A stretch of DNA of 6,942 nt from Ignavibacteria bacterium (GTDB lineage Bacteria; Bacteroidota; Ignavibacteria; Ignavibacteriales; Ignavibacteriaceae): positions 1 through 6,942 of the forward strand of contig JAUSIA010000006.1 in assembly GCA_030648225.1 (NCBI GenBank), written 5' to 3'. A program made the position numbers and the translations under genes. The notes beneath the pieces were generated by a model. That model made no database searches. It was given only the letters and a program-made list of their open reading frames with translations, and was not told where the DNA came from. Positions 1 through 6,048 of the stretch are shown one piece after another (the stretch's first letter is position 1; the number at the start of each line of letters is the position of its first letter).

Positions 1-723
1 GCTGCATATGGTTTTGCAGTCACCGCCACAATGACTATAAGCACAATTTTTATGATTGCGATATTCAAAATAAAAAATAACTATTTGAAGATGCTAATAG
101 CATTTCTGGTTTTTCTTGTAAATACTGCTTTTTTAATAGCGGTTTTAGATAAGCTTCCTCATGGCGGATTTTGGTCTGTAATTATTGCAGCAATTCCTTT
201 TCTTATTATCAGGTTATGGTCTAAAGGAAATGAGCGGATGCGAAGGAACTTTAGGTCTCTTCCGGTTGATACTTTTGTAGAAAGCTATAGTCAGCTTTAT
301 AGTTTGGGTAATAATATAAAAGGGTCTGCACTTTTTTTTACGCGAACACTTAATGAAATTCCTCCTTATATGGTACATGTTATTATAAGAGGTAATATTA
401 TTTATGAAAATAACATTATGGTTTCAATTCAAGCATCCGACGTTCCTTATGGAAAATCTTTTAATAAAATTGAAAATATTGCTCCCGGTTTATCGGGAAT
501 TGAAATAAAAACAGGTTATATGGAAATTATTAACCTGCAAAAGATTTTTAAGGAATTGAATTTTTCTGAAAAAGTAATTTTCTATGGCGTTGAGGATATA
601 ATTACTACAAATCCGTTACTAAAATTATTTGCACTGCTTAAGAAAATTACTCCTCCTTTTGTAAGATTTCATGATTTGCCATATAATAAGCTGCACGGAG
701 TTATAACACGCTTGGATTTGTAA
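1..723 (+). CDS. kup: Kup/HAK/KT-family potassium uptake transporter, C-terminal part (5' end outside window)
   Basis: This is the last 240 residues of a Kup-type K+ symporter of the inner membrane. The frame is open back to base 1, and AAYGFAVTATM at the edge matches the conserved late membrane segment of Kup, so the ATG at 31 is an internal Met. Counting from base 1, hydrophobic segments lie at about residues 3-22, 31-50 and 57-73, which would be the last helices of the usual twelve. A HGG motif (54-56) sits before the final one. The soluble C-terminal domain follows, with GSALFFT (about 108-114), a DVPY motif (about 147-150), the TGYME block (171-175) and LPYNKLHGV near the end. These match the Kup cytosolic domain in order and spacing. 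The stop is TAA. The 114-base gap downstream suggests it is not part of the next operon. The family call is firm; the exact ion and affinity are known only by family. Confidence 0.88.
   Translation, partial: AAYGFAVTATMTISTIFMIAIFKIKNNYLKMLIAFLVFLVNTAFLIAVLDKLPHGGFWSVIIAAIPFLIIRLWSKGNERMRRNFRSLPVDTFVESYSQLYSLGNNIKGSALFFTRTLNEIPPYMVHVIIRGNIIYENNIMVSIQASDVPYGKSFNKIENIAPGLSGIEIKTGYMEIINLQKIFKELNFSEKVIFYGVEDIITTNPLLKLFALLKKITPPFVRFHDLPYNKLHGVITRLDL
483..498. repeat. GC-rich hairpin inside kup
   Basis: TCCCG (483-487) and CGGGA (494-498) form a 5-bp inverted repeat around a 6-base loop, in an otherwise AT-rich stretch of the kup gene, encoding APGLSGI. Unlike the palindromes in the next two genes, the protein alignment suggests no extra residues here: the distance to the conserved GYME block looks normal for Kup. 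It may be chance or a related short element. Confidence 0.3.
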
Positions 724-837
724 TTAATAAAATCTTTAATTATTCGTTATGCTGATGAATTTCAATAATAGTTCTTTTACCGATCTTTATTATAGTGCAA
801 TTACTTATTTTGTTCACCTTAAAAACTATTTAATTAA

Positions 838-1896
838 ATGAAAAAATTATTAACTGCATTCCTGTTCATAACAATCATAAACAATAATTCTGCTTTTCAG
901 CAGACAACAGATACAATAACTGTTGCATTCTGGAATCTTGAAAATCTTTTTGATGTTATGGATGACCCAAAAAAAGAAGATGAAGAATTTCTTCCTTCCG
1001 GCACAAAAGAATGGACTAGAGAAAGACAAGATAAAAAAATGTATAATCTCTCAAGAGTTATCAGATCAATGAATAATGATAAAGGCCCTGATATACTTGG
1101 AGTCTGTGAAGTTGAACATCAGGCTCTGCTTGATAGTCTTGTTTCAAAATTCTTCCCTGATAAAAAATACAAAACAGCTTATTTGGAATCTCACGATGGA
1201 AGGGGAATTGATAATGGATTAATTTATAATTCAAAATTGTTCTCGCTTATTTCTGTTAGAGGAGATACTGTTAAATTAAATGATGGTTATCCAACAAGAT
1301 TAGTTTTAAATGTAAACCTTGCCTACCGGCAGGCAGGTCTTCTTACTAAAGAAAAAGATACTCTCCGCATTTATGTAAATCATTGGCCTTCAAGAAGGGG
1401 AGGGGAAACTCAATCCGAACCGAACAGAATAAGTGCAGCAGAAACTTTAAGACACTCTGTTGATGAAAATTTCCTGGCAAACAGAAATGTAAAAATTATT
1501 ATAATGGGAGATTTCAATGATGAACCAGGAAATATGTCATTAACGAATTATTTAAGAGCAACTCCGTTTTATTGTGATAGTTCAGAATATTATGATTCTA
1601 TTCTCCTGGATTTAATGAATATTTCTTATCCCGATTATGCTGAAGGTTCAGGGTCATACAAATATAAGGATGACTGGAATATGCTGGATCAGATAATTAT
1701 TTCAAATTCATTATTGTTTGATGAACACTTTCATTACATCTGCGATTCTTTTGAAGTATATAAACCTAATTTAATGGTTACACATTCAGGAAAGTTTGAA
1801 GGAACGGCATTTCCTACTTATGGAGGCAGCAGATATCTTGGCGGCTATAGTGATCATTACCCGGTAATTGCAAAATTCTATCTTGGAAAGAATTAG
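838..1896 (+). CDS. Secreted endonuclease/exonuclease/phosphatase-family protein
   Basis: A 352-residue EEP-fold (DNase I/exonuclease III-like) hydrolase. Residues 1-20 form a likely signal peptide (KK, then a hydrophobic run, then polar residues before QQTTD), so it is probably exported. The metal-dependent phosphoesterase motifs are present in order: WNLENLFD (32-39, metal-binding Asn), the acidic GVCEVE block (88-93), DNGLIYN (125-131), VNHWPSRRGG (180-189, catalytic His), GDFNDEP (224-230, Asp/Asn), MLDQIIIS (282-289) and a terminal SDHYP (338-342, Asp-His pair). All key residues look intact, so it should be active on a phosphodiester or phosphomonoester; the substrate (extracellular DNA, nucleotide or lipid head group) cannot be read from sequence. 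Residues about 161-170 appear to be an extra loop encoded by a palindrome at 1318-1337. ATG 838 is chosen because it opens the signal peptide; no Shine-Dalgarno is evident. It is probably the first gene of the downstream operon. Confidence 0.85.
   Translation: MKKLLTAFLFITIINNNSAFQQTTDTITVAFWNLENLFDVMDDPKKEDEEFLPSGTKEWTRERQDKKMYNLSRVIRSMNNDKGPDILGVCEVEHQALLDSLVSKFFPDKKYKTAYLESHDGRGIDNGLIYNSKLFSLISVRGDTVKLNDGYPTRLVLNVNLAYRQAGLLTKEKDTLRIYVNHWPSRRGGETQSEPNRISAAETLRHSVDENFLANRNVKIIIMGDFNDEPGNMSLTNYLRATPFYCDSSEYYDSILLDLMNISYPDYAEGSGSYKYKDDWNMLDQIIISNSLLFDEHFHYICDSFEVYKPNLMVTHSGKFEGTAFPTYGGSRYLGGYSDHYPVIAKFYLGKN
1318..1337. repeat. GC-rich palindrome within the EEP nuclease gene
   Basis: CTTGCCTACCGGCAGGCAGG is nearly self-complementary. 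Pairs run from 1318/1337 inward to 1324/1331, with one G-T wobble at 1319/1336, then an A/C mismatch at 1325/1330 around a CCGG centre. It is much richer in GC than the surrounding gene and is read as LAYRQAG. It falls between RLVLNV and DTLRIYVNHWPS, where related EEP proteins, as I recall them, have a short strand-to-strand turn, so it looks like added sequence rather than part of the fold. Confidence 0.6.
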
Positions 1897-1898
1897 CG

Positions 1899-2609
1899 AT
1901 GAAAAAAGAATTATTAATTTTTGGCGCCAATGGTGCACTTGGTAAAGGAATTACAGAAGTATTAACCGAAAAAGATTTTGACAAAGTCTATCTCTTTGAT
2001 TTTGATTTAACTGGTTTGCCTGATTGGAAGAACATTGATAAGATCATAATAAAAGATTTAGCCGATGAAAAAAATGTTATTGATTCCTTTTCAAAAGTTA
2101 CCCCTTCGAAGGAAAAATATTATTTCCTCTACAGTACAGTTGGAGGTTTTGCTGGCGGCAATAATATCTGGGAAACTGAAGTTGAAGAGCTCAACAAAAT
2201 GATAAATATGAATTTTAAATCAAGCTTCTTCATTGCAAAACATTTTGCGAGATTAGTTAAAGAATCTTCCGGTGGATCAATTTGTTTTACAGCGGCATTC
2301 ACAGGTGTAAACCCTGAAACAAAAAAAGCAGCTTATGGTTCTGCAAAGGCTGCTTTAATTCATCTTGTTAAAACTCTTTCTCTTGAAGGAAAAGAGATAA
2401 ACCTGACAGTTAATGCAATTGCTCCTTATATAATTGACACACCAGCAAATAGAGATTGGATGCCTGCCCCGACCTTGTCGGGGAAAGATGCTGATTATGA
2501 AAAGTGGATGAAACCGCAAGAGATTGGCGAACTGGTTAATAGTATTTTTAATCACTTTAATTTTCTGACAGGAAATATTATTAATCTTACACATCGTTTT
2601 AAGATATAA
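1899..2609 (+). CDS. Short-chain dehydrogenase/reductase, dihydropteridine-reductase-like
   Basis: A 236-residue classical-size SDR oxidoreductase, presumably cytosolic. The Rossmann nucleotide loop is GANGALGKG (9-17). Acidic residues D34/D36 at the end of strand 2 favour NAD(H) over NADP(H) (inference). GGFAGG (82-87), NMNF (103-106) and the active-site YxxxK (Y146, K150 in YGSAK) follow. The position 13 residues before the Tyr, normally the catalytic Ser, is Ala133, as in quinoid dihydropteridine reductase. The GGxAGG block, DTPANR (180-185) and the MP...DADYEKW pattern also match that enzyme. A pterin or other quinoid substrate is therefore plausible but unproven. Residues 190-196 look like an in-frame insert encoded by a palindrome. 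ATG 1899 lies 2 bases after the upstream stop, with a weak GGAAAG ahead of it, so it is co-transcribed with the EEP gene. Confidence 0.82.
   Translation: MKKELLIFGANGALGKGITEVLTEKDFDKVYLFDFDLTGLPDWKNIDKIIIKDLADEKNVIDSFSKVTPSKEKYYFLYSTVGGFAGGNNIWETEVEELNKMINMNFKSSFFIAKHFARLVKESSGGSICFTAAFTGVNPETKKAAYGSAKAALIHLVKTLSLEGKEINLTVNAIAPYIIDTPANRDWMPAPTLSGKDADYEKWMKPQEIGELVNSIFNHFNFLTGNIINLTHRFKI
2466..2486. repeat. Perfect GC-rich palindrome inserted in frame in the SDR gene
   Basis: CCCCGAC (2467-2473) and GTCGGGG (2477-2483) form a perfect 7-bp stem around a CTT loop. The 21 bases encode APTLSGK (residues 190-196), located between MP and DADYEKW. Dihydropteridine-reductase-like SDRs typically read MP directly followed by an acidic-Ala-Asp-aromatic...Trp block, so the seven residues fit an insertion of exactly seven codons. 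The GC-rich run contrasts sharply with the AT-rich gene around it. Confidence 0.7.
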
Positions 2610-2645
2610 TTTTCCAAAACAAAGTGAAGGATAATTTTGTTATAT

Positions 2646-2649
2646 GAGG
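2646..2649 (+). promoter_or_regulatory. Shine-Dalgarno deciding the yqeY start
   Basis: GAGG lies 5 bases before ATG 2655. It supports that ATG over the in-frame TTG at 2637, which would add six residues not typical of the family. Confidence 0.6.
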
Positions 2650-2654
2650 TTTTT

Positions 2655-3107
2655 ATGAATTTAAAAGAAAAAATAAATGAAGATATGAAGACCACTATGA
2701 AAAGCGGCGATAAATTAAAGCTTGAAACTGTCCGTTCAATCCGTGCATTAATCCTTGAGTTTGAAAAGAGTGGAGCAAACAAGGAGCTTAACCCTGAAGA
2801 AGAAATAAAATTGTTAAGCTCGGCGGCAAAAAAAAGAAAAGAATCCATTGAACAATATCAGAATGCCGGGAGAACTGATCTTGTTGAAAAAGAGGAAGCT
2901 GAATTAAAAATCTTAATGGAATATCTTCCGAAGCAGCTTTCGGAAGAAGAGATACAGAAAGAAATTGGCAGGATTGCTTCAGAAATTGGAGCGAAAACAA
3001 AAGAGGATTTTCCTAAGCTTATGCCAGCAGTTATAAAAGAATTGAAAGGTAAAGCTGATGGCAAAGTTGTAAAACAGGAAGTTGAAAAATACCTGGGGAA
3101 AGATTGA
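2655..3107 (+). CDS. yqeY: GatB/YqeY domain-containing protein
   Basis: A 150-residue, highly charged, helical cytosolic protein of the YqeY family, of usual length. Family hallmarks are visible: an N-terminal MNLKEKINEDMKTTMKSGDK helix, the VRSIRALI segment, KKRKESIEQYQNAGRTDLVEKEE in the middle, YLPKQLSEEEI (about residues 90-100), and a C-terminal LKGKADGKVVKQEVEKYL. The family resembles the tail domain of GatB, the tRNA-binding part of the Glu/Asp-tRNA amidotransferase, and stand-alone members are thought to relate to tRNA amidation or binding; a precise role is not established. The start is ATG 2655, supported by GAGG; an in-frame TTG at 2637 is the alternative. Its TGA overlaps the next gene's TTG start (TTGA), suggesting coupled translation. 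It is 45 bases downstream of the SDR gene. Confidence 0.9.
   Translation: MNLKEKINEDMKTTMKSGDKLKLETVRSIRALILEFEKSGANKELNPEEEIKLLSSAAKKRKESIEQYQNAGRTDLVEKEEAELKILMEYLPKQLSEEEIQKEIGRIASEIGAKTKEDFPKLMPAVIKELKGKADGKVVKQEVEKYLGKD
3095..3098 (+). promoter_or_regulatory. Shine-Dalgarno for the TTG start of cvpA
   Basis: GGGG (followed by AA) lies 5 bases before TTG 3104, inside the last codons of the yqeY gene. Good spacing supports initiation at a non-ATG codon. Confidence 0.5.
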
Positions 3108-3625
3108 ACATTCTGGATCTGATATTAATCTTTTTTATTCTTATTGGTTTTATTCTCGGTTTTAAAGATGGTTTTGTAAGAAAACTTATTGGATTGATTG
3201 GTTTTGCATTAGCTATATCCCTGGCAATAACATTCGCATTCAACCTTGGCAGATTAGTAGAATCAATTACAGGAATTGAAATTTATCTTTCCGAAATTAT
3301 AGCTGGTATAATAATTTTTCTTGCTGTAATCTTTATCTTTTCTATCATTAAAAGATTTGTTCATCCTTTTGATAAAGTAAATAACCTGCTCAACCAGGTA
3401 ACCGGAGCCTTTTTTGGAGGAATACAAATACTTTTTTTCCTAAGTGCATTCCTTATTATTCTTAATATTTTTAATACACCTGATAAGGAATCACAGAATA
3501 ATTCTTATTTATATGATAAAGTTTATAATATAATTCCTGCAACTATAGAACTTTTAAGCGAGTATGAAGCGGAACCTAAAAAAGTGATTAAGGATTATAT
3601 AAGAGACAGAGATACGTTAAAATGA
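3104..3625 (+). CDS. cvpA: CvpA-family integral membrane protein
   Basis: A 173-residue protein with four predicted membrane segments at about residues 4-20, 27-46, 62-84 and 101-122, plus a polar, charged C-terminal tail of about 50 residues. Features fitting the CvpA (colicin V production) family are the N-terminal NILDLIL segment, GFKDGF (19-24) after the first helix, and NNLLNQVTGAFFGGIQ (93-108) before the last helix. CvpA proteins sit in the inner membrane and have been linked to colicin V export and envelope robustness; the molecular role is unknown, and no colicin gene is nearby. The start is TTG: no in-frame Met codon follows in the gene and the family begins at this point. It overlaps the yqeY stop by 4 bases (TTGA), and its own TGA overlaps mutS2 by 4 bases (ATGA). 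The symbol is a family-level label. Confidence 0.82.
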   Translation: MNILDLILIFFILIGFILGFKDGFVRKLIGLIGFALAISLAITFAFNLGRLVESITGIEIYLSEIIAGIIIFLAVIFIFSIIKRFVHPFDKVNNLLNQVTGAFFGGIQILFFLSAFLIILNIFNTPDKESQNNSYLYDKVYNIIPATIELLSEYEAEPKKVIKDYIRDRDTLK

Positions 3626-5967
3626 TTTCAGGAGCTGTACTTGATAAGCTGGAATTCTCTAAAATTCTTCACTACATTTTGGTTTATTGTATAACTGAAA
3701 AAGGGAAGAAGATAATTGAGTCTCTTACACCAACAAATAATCCTGAAATTTTTCTTACAGAGGGAAAACTTGTAAGTGAAGTAAAAGAAATTTTAATCAA
3801 AGATATACCACCGCCAATTAATTTCCTTCCAGATCTTGAAACATCTCTTTCGCAAAGTAAAATTGAAGGCGTTGTTCTTGATGCCAAAAAAATACTTGAA
3901 ATATTAGGACTACTAATAACTTCAAGAAACCTGCTTCAGTACATTAAAGGAAATGGTGAAATTGCTCCCGGCTTACTGCAGTTATCTAATCGTCTTTATG
4001 TTGATAAAGTTATCGAACACCATATTCAGAAAGTAATTAATGAAAATGGTGAGATAAAAGAGAGTGCAAGCCCAAGACTTTCTGAAATAAGAAAAGAGGT
4101 AAGGGAAAAACAGGATGAACTGATCCGTTCTGTTAACAGGCTTACCAAAGCATTAAAAGAAAAAGAAATAATAAGAGAAGATTATCTTACTTTACGAGAC
4201 GGCAGGATAGTTATACCTGTAAAAGCTGAACATAAAAGACATATCAAAGGATTCATTCACTCTGAATCGGCATCAGGACAAACAGTTTATATTGAGCCTG
4301 AAGAAACTTTAGAGATGAATAATGATATTGTTTCGCTTTCATTTGAAGAAAGAAGAGAGATTGAAAGAATTCTTAAAGAATTAACAAAGAAAATAGGAAC
4401 TGTAGCTAATGATCTTAAAAAAACTCATGATACAATCGGTTATGTTGATTCTCTTTTTGCGCGTGCCAAGTATTCAATTGAAATCATTGCTTCATATCCG
4501 GCGGTAGATAATAATCAACCTTTATTCATTGGAGATGCAAGACATCCTATTCTTATTAAAAAATTTGGGCGAGCCAAAACAGTACCTCTGAATCTTGTAA
4601 AAAAAGACTGGAATGTAATAATTATTACAGGTCCCAACGCAGGTGGAAAAACAGTCGTATTAAAGATAGTCGGACTTCTTTCACTAATGCTTCAGAGTGG
4701 TATTCATATCCCCGTTAGTCCGGATTCTAATTTTCATTACTTCGATAATATTTTAGTTGATATTGGTGATGAGCAGTCAATTGAAGATGATCTCTCAACT
4801 TTCAGTTCTCATTTATCCAATATAAATAATATTCTTCAGAAAGCTGATTCAGATTCTCTTGTTCTACTTGATGAAATTGGAACAGGGACTGATCCAACTG
4901 AAGGATCTGCTCTTGCGGTTGCTGTACTGCTTATTCTTCGTGATAAAAAAGCTTTAGTATTTGCATCTACTCATCATGGCAATTTAAAGCTTATTGCAAA
5001 TGATAAGGAAGGATTTGAAAATGCTGCCATGGAATTCGATACTCAAAATCTTAAACCAACTTATGTTTTTAAGCAGGGTATGCCAGGTTCAAGTTATGCT
5101 TTTGAAGTTGCAAGAAGAATTGGGCTTGAAGAAGATTTCCTTTCACTTGCAAAAGAATATCTTGAAACCGATAAGCATAAAGTAGAAAAATTTCTTGTTG
5201 ATATAGAATCAAAATCACGATTGGTTGAAGAGAAATTAAAGCAGGCAGAACGAGAGAATTCAAGATTAACAGGCTTATCAAATCTTTACAAACAAAACCT
5301 GGATAAGCTTGAAAAAGAAAAGAAGAAAATACTTGCCAAAACTAAAGAAGATGCTGAAGAGTATATAAAAGATATAAACAAGAAGTTTGAAAAAATAGTT
5401 AAAGACTTAAAGGAATCTAAAGCAGATAAAGAAATTATAAAAACATCTCAGAATATCATTAAAGAGATAAAAGAAAAAAATAAAACCCTGCTTAAAGAGG
5501 AACCGGAATTAATTGAAGCCGGAGAATTAAAAGAAGATGATTATGTTTCTGTTAAAGGAACTTCTACAGTTGGAAGAATTATTGAAATCTTTCCTGAAAA
5601 TAAAAAAGCAACTATTCTTGTTGGCACTGTTAAAATGAATGTTCCTCTTAAAGATATTATTCATTCAAAAGCGGCAAAAAGTGATGAAAGAAAAATGAGT
5701 GCTTATTCATATATTCCTGCTGAAGCTGATATGAGAATTGATATTAGGGGTGAGCGACCTGAAGAAGCTGAGTTTGAAGTAACAAAATTTATTGATAATG
5801 CTTATGCAGCAGGTTTGGATAGAATTGAAATTCTTCATGGAAAAGGAACAGGTGCATTAAAGAAAATGGTTAAGGAAATTCTTTCTCATCACAATAAAGT
5901 AAAAACATTTTACTTTGCACCAATTGAAGCTGGCGGAGAGGGAATTACAATCGCTGAATTAAAATGA
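3622..5967 (+). CDS. mutS2: Endonuclease MutS2 (Smr-domain MutS paralogue)
   Basis: A 781-residue, full-length MutS2. It lacks the mismatch-recognition domains of MutS and starts with the core/clamp helices (about 1-310). The ABC-type ATPase follows: Walker A TGPNAGGKT (336-344), the IEDDLSTFSSHL signature region (about 389-400), Walker B LVLLDEIGTGTD (413-424) and the STHHGNLK switch region (449-456). A long charged coiled coil (about 510-620) leads to a small KOW-like beta domain (about 635-680). The C-terminal Smr domain (about 704-781) has IDIRGERPEE (706-715) and HGKGTGAL (739-746). In B. subtilis, MutS2 binds collided ribosomes and promotes their rescue; in Helicobacter and Thermus it suppresses homologous recombination. 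All ATPase and Smr motifs are intact. ATG 3622 overlaps the cvpA stop as ATGA, so translation is probably coupled. Confidence 0.97.
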   Translation: MISGAVLDKLEFSKILHYILVYCITEKGKKIIESLTPTNNPEIFLTEGKLVSEVKEILIKDIPPPINFLPDLETSLSQSKIEGVVLDAKKILEILGLLITSRNLLQYIKGNGEIAPGLLQLSNRLYVDKVIEHHIQKVINENGEIKESASPRLSEIRKEVREKQDELIRSVNRLTKALKEKEIIREDYLTLRDGRIVIPVKAEHKRHIKGFIHSESASGQTVYIEPEETLEMNNDIVSLSFEERREIERILKELTKKIGTVANDLKKTHDTIGYVDSLFARAKYSIEIIASYPAVDNNQPLFIGDARHPILIKKFGRAKTVPLNLVKKDWNVIIITGPNAGGKTVVLKIVGLLSLMLQSGIHIPVSPDSNFHYFDNILVDIGDEQSIEDDLSTFSSHLSNINNILQKADSDSLVLLDEIGTGTDPTEGSALAVAVLLILRDKKALVFASTHHGNLKLIANDKEGFENAAMEFDTQNLKPTYVFKQGMPGSSYAFEVARRIGLEEDFLSLAKEYLETDKHKVEKFLVDIESKSRLVEEKLKQAERENSRLTGLSNLYKQNLDKLEKEKKKILAKTKEDAEEYIKDINKKFEKIVKDLKESKADKEIIKTSQNIIKEIKEKNKTLLKEEPELIEAGELKEDDYVSVKGTSTVGRIIEIFPENKKATILVGTVKMNVPLKDIIHSKAAKSDERKMSAYSYIPAEADMRIDIRGERPEEAEFEVTKFIDNAYAAGLDRIEILHGKGTGALKKMVKEILSHHNKVKTFYFAPIEAGGEGITIAELK

Positions 5968-5975
5968 AAATCAAA

Positions 5976-6040
5976 ATCAAGTGCAAGATCAAGTTCAAGT
6001 TCAAGAAGTAATAAGATAAATTGCTCTTGAACCTGCACTT
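5976..6040. repeat. CAAG hexamer tandem repeat with inverted-repeat partner between mutS2 and the carboxylase gene
   Basis: Five tandem hexamers of form NNCAAG (AT, TG, AT, TT, TT) run from 5976 to 6005, just after the mutS2 stop. The right half carries their complements. GTTCAAGA (5999-6006) pairs with TCTTGAAC (6025-6032), an 8-bp stem with an 18-base loop, and AAGTGCA (5979-5985) pairs with TGCACTT (6034-6040) outside it. Transcribed, this could fold into a long bulged hairpin. It lacks the GC-rich stem and U-tract of a classic intrinsic terminator, so a terminator, processing-site or intergenic repeat-family role is undecided. Confidence 0.6.
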
Positions 6041-6048
6041 TAATAAAT

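Noticed and set aside
31..33. ATG at 31 as the start of a separate 230-residue membrane protein
   Set aside because: The frame is open to base 1 and the upstream residues match Kup, so this Met is internal.
721..742. TAATTAA...TTAATTA inverted repeat after kup as a terminator
   Set aside because: The stem is only A/T and has no following T-run; too weak to call in AT-rich sequence.
724..837. Promoter for the 838-5967 operon
   Set aside because: A promoter is expected here. TATTAT/TATAGT at 788-796 has no convincing -35 partner, and TATTTTG near the 3' end misses the Bacteroidota TAnnTTTG spacing by one base, so no specific site can be supported.
2637..2639. TTG at 2637 as the start of yqeY
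   Set aside because: ATG 2655 has GAGG at good spacing and matches the usual family N-terminus.
2925..2946. Perfect 8-bp inverted repeat CTTCCGAA/TTCGGAAG inside yqeY
   Set aside because: It encodes the conserved YLPKQLSEEE block with normal family spacing, so it is not an insertion; it is most likely a by-product of codon choice.
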